A DNA stretch of 64,000 nucleotides from NCBI GenBank assembly GCA_002682825.1, contig NOKP01000008.1, positions 1,413,595-1,477,594 of the forward strand, given 5' to 3'. Made by a program: the position numbers and the translations under genes. The notes beneath the pieces are model-generated. The model ran no database searches. It was not told the origin of the DNA and saw only the letters and a program-made list of their open reading frames with translations. Source of the DNA: Neonectria sp. B-13 (Eukaryota; Ascomycota; Sordariomycetes; Hypocreales; Nectriaceae). Position 1 is the stretch's first letter. Each line of letters begins with the position of its first letter. Below are positions 1 to 8,865 of this stretch, in pieces.

Positions 1-1589
1 GAGGAGAACCTGATTTGGAGCAAAATTCCAGACACGCGTTTGTTGGTCGCCCTGGATTGTAGAATTGATAGGCCTTAGTTTTCCCTGAGCGGCCCAGGAA
101 CCCTTTGTTTCCGGGGAGTGGGCAAATAATTGCGTGCTGAGTGGTCGGGCAGTCCCATCGCGCAAATGGCTGGACGTGCTAACGGCGTTGCGGTCCGTAA
201 CACAGCGCGCGCAGCGATGACAATCAAGTTTCATCTTCGCTCACGTAAACCCAATCGACGGTGTACTCGACATAGACTTTAGACGCTAAATTTGCCTACG
301 ATTCATCTCCTCCGCAGTTCATGGCCTGCTCTGGCGTGTTGCAGGGATCCCGGCATTCCCGGCGAAATCACTCCCCGCATGCGATGTGATGTTGAAGTCG
401 TGTAACCTGCGCACATGGCACTTGGCGAGAGAGGATTGGCTTACCCCGGAGAACAAGTATATAGAAGCCATGCTGGTTAAATGCACGCATGAAATACCAC
501 CACATGTCATATAAAATGGTGGAGTATCAGAGCAAGGAATGGACGTGGTTTCCTCTTTGATAGAAAAAGTGTGTGACGCCTTGGTGAGACGGAGAGTGTG
601 CATTGTCCATGGCTGTGACGACAATAAATATCAAGGATTCTCGTTAGGCATGATAACTACAGTGTGAAGACTGAACCATGTTCATTTCATCCTCTAGTTC
701 GATAATTAGTAAAATGGGACGTGTTGACGCCGGGACCAGGGTATCGGTCATATCCACGAGGAGATATTTCGCGCAATGAGCCGCGGGGGACAGAAAGTCT
801 CTGTGCTATTAAGGACTTACATATATGCCACATAAACCGGATATAGGCTACTTTAGTCTAGTTCAGCGGGAAAACCTTCGAGAACCGGCTATGTCTGTCA
901 CCTTCAGGAAGTTGCGGAAGAACACCATATCCGTATATGGTATTGGTGCGGTAGACGGGTGTCCATCACGACACTAGACGGGGAGAATCCACCCAACACG
1001 CCATCGACACTTCATAACCCATCTTCATCAGCCGAAATAGACTTGGGGTTGACGATCGTTATGAGGTCTTTCTCACTTTAGGAAAAACTTGTTCCGTCCA
1101 TCACTGCCCAATGGAACCTCTGTGTTGCTCTCAAGGCTCGCCCGTTTCGATCATTCCCCGGCCGCCAAGGGTCCGGACTGCAACATCACCCGCTTGCCGC
1201 ACCAATTGACTTTCCGCCCGCCTTGCTCTCGATCTTGCGGGGCCGTGCCGTCCTCACGCGATCCCCACACTCTTCGTAAAGCGGCCGATGTCGATGTGAC
1301 CTTTTACTCTTCCCGAACATGCGCGCCAGTGAGTTGGACCGAAGACTGTGGATCAGCTCACGCTGTGATGCTTTACGATACTAGGGCCGAAAACGCTCAA
1401 TTACCCCATGGGGATGGGGAAGTGGCTTCGAAACATTTCCCTATAAAAGACTTCCAACCGAGCCTGACTATGATGGTTGTTGACTGCAAATAGACCCATT
1501 GGCTTTGGCACCATTAGAACAAATCTCACTTCTATTGGGCATGCTGCGACTTGCCCTCCCCGTCACATAAATCCCGAACAGGAGTCGCC
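1..1589. other. 5' intergenic region with no supported gene
   Basis: No reading frame here has protein-like composition or an ATG-started, splice-supported structure. The longest open stretch on the plus strand (about 1089-1493) starts at a TTG and overlaps the promoter of the next gene. A 10-bp perfect palindrome CCCCATGGGG lies at 1404-1413. Confidence 0.6.
1441..1450 (+). promoter_or_regulatory. TATA box of the GH127/GH146 gene
   Basis: CTATAAAAGA lies about 140 bp before the chosen ATG at 1590. The position and sequence fit a strong TATA-type promoter. Transcription start is not proven. Confidence 0.5.
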
Positions 1590-3491
1590 ATGCTTCCAAC
1601 CTTTGGTCGCCATCGGGGCTGGCAGGACTTGGCGTCCTTGCTGGCTCTCGCCTCATTTGCCGTCGCGCCTCTCTCCGTCTCCGCCGAGGCAGTCTCGGCT
1701 GTCAACGAAGAATCAGGAGTCTCCGCCTATGCGTTTGACATGAGCCAAGTTTCCCTCAGCACTAGTCGCTGGCAGGAGAATCAGGACCGCACCTTGGCCT
1801 ACATCAAGTGGGTTGATGTGGACCGCCTGCTCTACAACTTCAGGATAACGCATGGCTTGTCAACTGAAGATGCCAAACCCAACGGTGGATGGGACGCCCC
1901 GGATTTCCCTTTCCGGACCCATTTCCAGGGACACTTCCTCAATGCTTGGTCGTACTGCTACGCTGTGCTTCGAGACACTGAGTGTCGCGACAGGGCCACT
2001 TACTTCGTGGAAGAACTTGCCAAGTGCCAGAAGAACAACGAGGCTGCCGGTTTCAATGAGGGGTACCTTTCTGGGTTCCCCGAATCCGAGATTGACCGCC
2101 TTGAGAACCGTACTTTGAGCAACGGCAATGTTCCATATTATGCCATCCACAAGACCCTGGCCGGCCTTCTGGATGTTTGGCGTCACATCGGCGACACCAC
2201 GGCTCGTGACGTTCTCCTGTCGCTGGCTGCTTGGGTCGACCTGCGTACCAGCGAGCTATCATACGCTCAGATGCAGACCATGATGAGCACCGAGTTTGGC
2301 GGCATGAACGAAGTCCTGGCCGATATTTTCCACCAGACCGGCGACGAACGCTGGCTGACGGTGGCCCAGCGGTTCGACCATGCAACTATCTTCGATCCGC
2401 TGGCGTCCAATATTGATAGCCTCAACGGATTGCACGCCAACACCCAAGTGCCCAAGTGGATTGGAGCTGCGCTGGAGTTTAAGGCTACTGGGACGAACCG
2501 GTACAAGGACATCGCCCGCAACGCGTGGAACATCACTGTTAACGCGCACTCATACGCCATCGGTGGTAACAGTCAAGCTGAGCACTTCCGCCTCCCTGAC
2601 GCGATTGCCTCACACCTGGAAGAGGACACATGCGAGGCGTGCAACACGTATAACATGCTCAAGCTGACACGCGAATTGTGGCTCACGAACCCAAGCGAAA
2701 CGAGCTACTTTGATTTCTATGAGAGGGCTTTGCTGAATCACCTTCTCGGACAGCAGAACCCTGAGAGTGACCACGGCCATGTCACGTACTTCACGCCCTT
2801 GAACCCAGGTGGGCGGAGAGGAGTAGGCCCGGCCTGGGGAGGCGGCACCTGGAGTACCGACTACGATTCCTTCTGGTGCTGTCAGGGAACTGCATTGGAG
2901 ACAAACACAAAGCTGGCGGACTCGATCTACTTCTATGACAGCTCATCTCTCTACGTCAACCTGTTTACGCCCTCCGTTTTGAAGTGGAAGCAGCGGGGCA
3001 TCACTGTTACGCAGACCACTGAGTATCCTGTTGGGGACACCACGACGCTCAAGATCGCTGGCGGGAACGGCGCGAGATGGACCTTACGTGTGCGAATCCC
3101 TGCCTGGACGTCAGGTGCTACGATCAAGGTGAATGGAAAGGTGGTGAAGAACGTCGACGTTACGCCAGGAACCTATGCTTCCGTGACACGGTCGTGGCGG
3201 TCAAAGGATACGGTGACAGTGACGCTGCCGATGAAGCTTCACACTGTCGTGGCCAACGATGATGGCGGTGTTGCAGCACTCGCGTATGGCCCGGTAATAC
3301 TGGCAGGAGAATATGGCGATGAAAGTTTGAGCGCGACACCGACATTGAAGCTGGATACAGTGAAGCAGGTAGATGGGCTCGAGTTTGAGGGAACTGCTGG
3401 CGGGGAGACAGTGAGCCTGGTGCCATTTTACGATTCGCATGGAGTCAACTACAATGTGTACTGGAAGACGAGCGGCGAGCTGTCTGAATGA
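1590..3491 (+). CDS. Secreted GH127/GH146-type beta-L-arabinofuranosidase
   Basis: A 633-aa protein without introns. The ATG at 1590 is preferred over the in-frame upstream codon because it opens directly on a signal peptide (basic MLPTFGRHRGW, then a hydrophobic LASLLALASFAVAPL stretch, likely cleavage after the SVSAEA region). The family (old name DUF1680) uses a zinc thiolate site in which a cysteine is the nucleophile. The site looks complete: Glu349 and Cys351 in CEACNTYNML, and the pair Cys430-Cys431 in FWCCQGT. Other family blocks are YYAIHKTLAGLLDVW and MNEVLADIF in the alpha/alpha barrel, followed by a beta-sandwich C-terminal part. Known members release beta-L-arabinofuranose from hydroxyproline-linked oligoarabinosides or pectic side chains. 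Secretion suggests plant cell-wall glycoprotein as substrate, which is inference. Assignment between GH127 and GH146 is not settled, although the E-x-C-N-T-Y-N form resembles GH146. Confidence 0.88.
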   Translation: MLPTFGRHRGWQDLASLLALASFAVAPLSVSAEAVSAVNEESGVSAYAFDMSQVSLSTSRWQENQDRTLAYIKWVDVDRLLYNFRITHGLSTEDAKPNGGWDAPDFPFRTHFQGHFLNAWSYCYAVLRDTECRDRATYFVEELAKCQKNNEAAGFNEGYLSGFPESEIDRLENRTLSNGNVPYYAIHKTLAGLLDVWRHIGDTTARDVLLSLAAWVDLRTSELSYAQMQTMMSTEFGGMNEVLADIFHQTGDERWLTVAQRFDHATIFDPLASNIDSLNGLHANTQVPKWIGAALEFKATGTNRYKDIARNAWNITVNAHSYAIGGNSQAEHFRLPDAIASHLEEDTCEACNTYNMLKLTRELWLTNPSETSYFDFYERALLNHLLGQQNPESDHGHVTYFTPLNPGGRRGVGPAWGGGTWSTDYDSFWCCQGTALETNTKLADSIYFYDSSSLYVNLFTPSVLKWKQRGITVTQTTEYPVGDTTTLKIAGGNGARWTLRVRIPAWTSGATIKVNGKVVKNVDVTPGTYASVTRSWRSKDTVTVTLPMKLHTVVANDDGGVAALAYGPVILAGEYGDESLSATPTLKLDTVKQVDGLEFEGTAGGETVSLVPFYDSHGVNYNVYWKTSGELSE

Positions 3492-3946
3492 GTGGAGGTC
3501 CCAGCTGATGACAGGTTTTGTGAATGAATTGATGAAGCAGTTGATGAAAAAAAGAACAATTCGCGATCTGTCGCTGCGATGTGGTCCAAATTGGTGAAGT
3601 AACAATTGAGCATTCAAGGCTGTCTCCAAAGCGTAACGTGATTTCTCCATTCCGCGTTATCTTACTGCTGACACCTACACACAGAGCTATCTGCACGACC
3701 CGTAAACCTGCACGCATTCGGAAGCTCGATAGCGGCCGTGACTCACCCGGAGAGCCGGCGCGAAAGTGGAGCCGATACGAGGCCGGAGTTCCGCTTCAGG
3801 ATGGCACTTTTGATCTTACTCTTTAGCACAGGAACTACAAAGCTCACGGGTTCCGCGATGATGATGAGACTGTGAAGGAAAAGCACCTCACAGTTGAATC
3901 AATCAGTTCGAAGTGTCCCTCAAAACTCATCCTTTCACACCACACA
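3492..3946. other. Intergenic, nothing recognised
   Basis: This 455-bp gap separates two co-directional genes. It has A-rich and C/T-rich segments (CACACCACACA just before the next ATG) that fit a 3' end followed by a promoter. No gene is supported. Confidence 0.6.
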
Positions 3947-4696
3947 ATGTCAAACCCTACCTTCACCATCTCCCGCGCCTCACTGCGTGATGTGCCCCGG
4001 CTAGGCGAGATCTTCATACGCGCCTTCGACAAAGACACTCACTCGCAGATGAAGATTATGGGCCAGAAACCCGGGGTATTCGCCGAGGGAATGACTATTT
4101 GCGCACGCTCATGGGTCGAATCCCCGAGGGCTGTTATGCTCAAGGCGACGGATGACCGCGACGGCAAGATTGTGGGCTTCGTTGCTTGGGGCTTCAGGGG
4201 CATCGAGCTGGATGCTTCACCAGCGGAGGGTGCGGAGGAAGTAGAAACTACGGTTGCAGATGACGGTGGTAAGGGTGAAGCGGAGGCTGAGGAGGACGAG
4301 CCTATCCCGGGGGCTGAAAGAATCAAGGAGCTTGAGGCGATGACAACTCAGCACCTGTCTGACTTCATGAACCGGATCATGCCGGATGGTTCGAAGTGCA
4401 TCAACATAATTGGCGTCGCCGTAGACTCAAATTATGAAGGCCAAGGCATTGGTTCACAGCTCATACGATGGGGCACCGAACAGGCGGACCGGCTAGGGGC
4501 CTTCTCTTGGGTGCACGCCTCTGAAGCGGGCTGGCCTCTGTTTAAGAAGCAAGGATACAAGGAGGTCGAGCGCTTGACTGTTGATTTGGATAAGTGGGCT
4601 GTCGGACCGCCGCCTAAGGATGGCGTATTTGGGAATAGTGAAAAATGGGGAGAGTATGCGTTTCGTTATATGGTGCGTCAGCCTGTGGAGGCTTAG
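3947..4696 (+). CDS. GNAT-family N-acetyltransferase
   Basis: A 249-aa single-exon protein. The ATG at 3947 is chosen because the protein then opens with the beta1-alpha1 start of a GNAT fold (FTISRASLRDVPRLGEIFIRAF), while the 25 codons upstream look like leader. The acetyl-CoA pyrophosphate-binding motif A is clear: INIIGVAVDSNYEGQGIGSQL, with the Q/R-x-x-G-x-G/A element EGQGIGSQ. A later segment, GWPLFKKQGYKEVERLTVDL, is the usual motif B and final strand. An acidic insert (about residues 85-123, rich in E, D and A) is unusual and is probably a disordered loop. The fold is well supported; the acyl acceptor cannot be inferred. Fungal members of this type are usually small-molecule acetyltransferases of unknown substrate. 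A second, only distantly similar GNAT gene lies at 42772-43473. Confidence 0.85.
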   Translation: MSNPTFTISRASLRDVPRLGEIFIRAFDKDTHSQMKIMGQKPGVFAEGMTICARSWVESPRAVMLKATDDRDGKIVGFVAWGFRGIELDASPAEGAEEVETTVADDGGKGEAEAEEDEPIPGAERIKELEAMTTQHLSDFMNRIMPDGSKCINIIGVAVDSNYEGQGIGSQLIRWGTEQADRLGAFSWVHASEAGWPLFKKQGYKEVERLTVDLDKWAVGPPPKDGVFGNSEKWGEYAFRYMVRQPVEA

Positions 4697-4916
4697 TCAA
4701 TATGCGTGCTATTCCCAGATGGGCTTTTAGGACTTGAGAAGAGGAACGTCAAGTGGTGGCACGGAGGACAGCTTCAAGAAATAGACAAATGTTGACAGCT
4801 ATGACGCGTTCAATATAAGGTCCTATCGGGGCCGTTAAGCTAGAATGGAAATCCGAAAACACAAACTCGTTCCACAAATCAAATAGATACAACCGTTTGC
4901 TCGTAGCTGTAGGAGA

Positions 4917-5792
4917 TCAAGATCCGGAAGTCCTCTGCTTCGTATTCTCATGTTGCTTCTGAATGTGTCGCGTCAAATTGTCATCCCGAGTAAAGATCTC
5001 GTCACATTCGGCATATGGACAGGGCCCTCCAACTGGTGGTATGCTGTTGTGTGGATCAGACGCGAAGAGTGGGTGCTCAATCCGGACGTGGCGACGCATC
5101 ATTTTCTTGTCAGAAAATCGCTTTGAGCAGTCATCGACGACGCAAGGTATGTGAGGATCATGCTTCGCCCGGATATGTTTGCTATGGGGTTTCGGTCAGT
5201 GTTTGACTTGAGCATCATCTTGCGGAGTCGTCGGAGAATTATGACGAGGAGGGGGCAGGTCTTACTTGAGTTCGGTGTTCCTGGGATATTCTCTTTCGCA
5301 GTGTGGGCATTGGACCGGTGACGAATGAGACTTTGTCGTCGACTGCGATTTCGATTTCGATTTCGACTTCGACTTCGGTTTCGTCTTCGACCTCGAGCTT
5401 GAGGACTCTCCCTCCTGATTTGCCAGCGGGTAACCGCCTTGCGACCTAGTTTCATCAACTGCATCGTAGCCTGGATAGTCGGCGTCATATTCGGGGACAG
5501 CCGCCCCGTCAAAAGACCAAGAACCCGTTTGCTGCCCAGTATGACCAGGCAGCTGGCCATAAGGAGACTATGCCTCCAAATTGGGGTTCCCGGTTTGATG
5601 AGTAGTTGCGGTCGAATACGCTTCCGACGATCCAGCATCGTATTGCAACTGAACAGGGTCTACAGTCACTGGTGGATCTTCGGTTGCATAGGAGGATTCC
5701 GCAGGACCGTTGTAATCCTGCTGACCGTATCCTCCGTAGTCGTAGCCATGCATGGGAGGGTCTTGCGCCCCGTATCTGAAAGCGTTGCTCAT
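4917..5792 (-). CDS. Three-finger C2H2 zinc-finger protein with an in-frame TAG
   Basis: Translation starts at ATG 5792 and ends at TGA 4917-4919. One intron (5182-5265; donor GTAAGA, branch CACTGAC, acceptor CATAG) splits finger 1. After splicing there are three regular fingers: CPHC-x12-H-x4-H, then C-x4-C-x12-H-x4-H (CVVDDC...), then C-x4-C-x12-H-x4-H (CPYAEC...). The N-terminal part is Gly/Tyr/Gln/Asp-rich (HGYDYGGYGQQDYNG) and is followed by a Ser-Lys repeat encoded by an imperfect 6-bp repeat at about 5345-5400. A TAG at 5568-5570 interrupts the frame after 74 codons, yet the same frame stays open with the same composition down to the fingers. Either a 3n-length intron ending at this CATAG is removed (weak donors at 96 or 102 nt upstream), or the codon is read through, or the allele is broken. 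A nuclear DNA-binding role is likely; targets are unknown. Confidence 0.7.
5345..5400. repeat. Imperfect 6-bp repeat (CGATTT/CGACTT) coding Ser-Lys
   Basis: About eight imperfect units of CGATTT, CGACTT or CGGTTT. On the minus strand they encode a Ser-Lys-rich linker just before the first zinc finger. Such tracts often vary in length between strains. Confidence 0.75.
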
Positions 5793-6800
5793 TTCTCCTA
5801 GCTAGTCATCTGCCAAACCATCTCACAGACACCTGTTAGAAATATTTGATCTTGAGATATGACTTGCAAATAACTCACCAACTGAATTGGGAGAAGAAGA
5901 ACGGGTATTTCAGATGTTCAATGCGAGTGAGAAATGCAATTGTCGTGCAAAAACGAGTACGATGACAGTACCTAGCGGCCACTGCGTTGTTTGCTTGTCT
6001 TATGAGAACGCAAGATTAACGTTATGGTGATGGGGATATGTTCTCTTTTAAATACTTGGGGAAATTGAAAAGACTCTGATTCAATGTATGCCAGGCTGCA
6101 TACGGTGTGACGTGTTAAAGAGGCCGTCTCGGTGAGACGCGGGAGGCCATCCACATATGTTGCATCACTGGGTCATCAAGAGACAACCCGCAGTATATAT
6201 AGAGATATACGAAGTCTAAGCCACCCAGTTTCAACCCAGTAAACCAATCAATCGCAACAGGGGCCTTCGAACCTTTTCCAAAAACTTCCCCGGAAAGCTG
6301 TTGGTTGCTGCATTGAAGCCTGGTCGCCTCGTTGGGTGAAGTAACAGGACGCCTTATGCCAGGATCGAGGATCTAGTCTGCGTTTTACTGAATTTTATTC
6401 GTCCAAATGGTTCCCTCCCGCATGAGACACTACTTCAAGCTGACCTGATGGTGTGCAAGGGACGTAGGACAGCGGGGGGGGCCCAGGGAGGCCCACCGTG
6501 GTAGGCAGGTAGTAGACATCGAGGCAAGGCATGTGCCGAGGCAAACTGCACTGATTTTGGTCCCAATCAGCTTTAATATAAAGCCTGTGTGTTGGATTGT
6601 TATGTATAAAAGTTCTTGTACAGTCCCTCATACAAATTGCTGCTGCTTGTGACGGGTTGAGTCACACACCTTGTGATTTGTGTCGGTGAAGGCGGCTGGA
6701 TGCCAAACTTCACTTTCTTCTACCAGTGGGTTTGAAAGCGCCCCATCGTTGATTAAACTCGGTCTAAAGTTCCAATAAAGCTAACTTAACTTGTCGGCAG
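5793..6800. other. Intergenic region and unresolved 5' end of the deaminase-domain gene
   Basis: This 1-kb region lies between divergent genes. A strong intron 3' end (AAAGCTAACTTAACTTG then GGCAG) ends at 6800, so the next gene has an upstream exon here. The ATGs at 6602 and 6700 do not give a clearly phase-compatible exon with a good donor, so the start is left open. Confidence 0.5.
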
Positions 6801-8397
6801 TGTCTGTTGTCACACCAGAAACCCCCATTGCCCTGAAAAGAGCCGTCCAGCAACCGCTTTATTTCGCCATCACGTTGGAGGTCGCCTTGACAAATGTTTG
6901 CAAACAAAATGACACCAGCTTTGATGGCTCGTCACTTGAAGAAAGCGACACTCTGATGACACAGCAGCACGCATTCTCATGTTTCGTGAACAAGTTGGCA
7001 CAAGTTTGCGACAACAAACGAGGCGGCAAAACCATCACAAGTTTCGTTATCCTCCAAGGCGATGTTGGCCCTGAGTATGTCTTTGGATCCAATCAGAGAA
7101 AAGTCCCGCAGCTTGTAGAAACTCAAGCCTTTGTCTCCTCACTTCTCAAATTTGTGGGCCAAAACCCGACTGAACTCGCCCGGCGGCCCTTGGAGAAGCA
7201 GGTTCTTTGGCGTATTCTGTACTTTAACCTGCCGCGAATCAACAAATATCTTGACGGCGTTAACGAATTCCTCGAAAAGTGCATGGAAGATTGCAAAAGG
7301 AAGGGATCTTACGAGGGTAAGCATCTTTGTTTCTTCGTTCTTCTGTTAGAAGCAAAGCTCATCCAAACTGCTCTAGGCTCGAAACTCCAAGAAGAGTTAC
7401 AGTACTTTAAAGCCAGGGCAAGCTTTCCCAGAGACGTTTCGTCATCTGAGAATGCGAAAAACAAGTGCAAGTAAAGCCACATCTTCTCTACTGCGCCGAT
7501 GTCTAACAAGTCGTAGTTCTAAGTGACTGTGAAACTTTGCTCAAAGCTATCACCACTATCAAAGATTTGGACCTCAACCAGGCAATATTGATGAATGCCA
7601 AGGATGGAGAATTTAGAAAGTCAGAGATTTGGTGTGATCTGCGTCATTTTCTTGGCCGATTGCTGTCCTATCGTCGGGCAGCTAAAACAATTGTTGATGC
7701 CTCAACACGGTTTCCCGCCCTCTTCCAAGACTTCGAAGTCAAATGGATTCCATCCAGTACTCGGATAAAAAAGCCAATTTCCGATCCATCACTCACAGCC
7801 AAGGACATGATTCGTTCCATGTTTGAGGAAGATGAAGAATTGGAAGTGTATATCTCACAAGCTGAGGCCTCGCAAATGTTTGACGTCGACAAGGCGATCC
7901 GGAAGCAAATTGGCACAAAGACTTTCAGACCCTATGTTCACACGGAAGTTGAGCTTCACAACTGGCTTTTGGCTCACGGTTACGTTAATCGCAACCAATT
8001 CTGGAATGAATGGAAGTACATTGGCTGTAGTAAACCCACCTGCCGCCTTTGTTCTTACTACTTCAATGCGCATCAGGACCAAGTACAGGTCCGACAAGGT
8101 CACTTGAACCTATACCCCAATTGGCGACTTCCCGATGTCTTTGCGAGCCAAGGGCCTGGGGCAGCCAGAATGCGACTGGAGATACTGCAAACCATTACAG
8201 AAAAGGTTCGAATAGACGCGCTGAGGACCCTCACTGAGAAAGTACCCCGGGGCAAGAAGCACGATTCCAACACTTCATCATCGATGCCCTGGTACTTGAA
8301 GCGTGAGTTTGGGAAGTCGACAGTAAGTGATGTCACATCCGTAATATCTAGACTGAACATTGGGGAGCACGATGATCGCGGTGTGGGTGAGAAGTAA
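6801..8397 (+). CDS. OTT_1508-like deaminase-domain protein (5' end incomplete)
   Basis: Two exons are supported: 6801-7470 and 7524-8397, joined across a 53-nt intron (GTAAAG donor, TCTAAC branch, TTCTAAG acceptor) that keeps frame. The first exon here follows an acceptor ending at 6800 and has no suitable ATG, so an upstream coding exon is missing from the model; the first in-frame ATG inside is at 6956. The C-terminal half carries the cytidine-deaminase-like signature of the OTT_1508 family: VHTEVELHNW (His at 7939-7941, Glu at 7945-7947), then a GCSKPTCRLC block (Cys codons at 8041 and 8050), then a GHLNLYPNWRLPD segment. These would bind zinc and activate water. The N-terminal part is alpha-helical in appearance with a KRGGKTITSFVILQGD block. 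Substrate is unknown. The family is predicted to act on nucleobases or nucleic acids, which is family knowledge from prediction, not shown here. About 470 bp separate it from the convergent C2H2 gene. Confidence 0.75.
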
Positions 8398-8865
8398 CGA
8401 TGGAAGAGACAATGTTGGGAAGGCGGGTTGGATTGCTGGTCCTGGTGCTTGGAGAGGAAGGGGAACAAAGCTGGGAATCGGGTTTTATGTACTTATTTCC
8501 TAACTTGAGACGAAATCAAATAAGATCGGACACGAAGGATGAGAACAAAACAGGAAGCCTGTGATCCGGCGATTCCATGACTATTGGTCAAGACCTTGAA
8601 GCCTTGAAGTAGGACGCCGAACAGCAACCCCATTCGACAATCAAATGACAAGACGGCTTCAGGCATCGCGACTACGCCATATGACTTTCCACAGTTATAA
8701 AGCAGCACATAAGCACATTTCACAATGAAAATCAGGCTCGGAGCTCACTGTGGACTTCTCCGTTACAACCAAAATTGGCACACGCCTTTATTAGTTCTAT
8801 GCTACGTATTTCTTAATGGCGTACACAAGAAATCAGGCCATTAGTTGGCCATCTAGGCTACGCTA
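8398..8865. other. Intergenic between convergent genes
   Basis: This 468-bp gap holds only 3' ends of two convergent genes. No ORF with protein-like composition is present. Confidence 0.6.

Noticed and set aside
1089..1493. 134-codon open frame before the GH127/GH146 gene
   Set aside because: It begins at TTG and covers the TATA box and leader of the next gene; no protein features.
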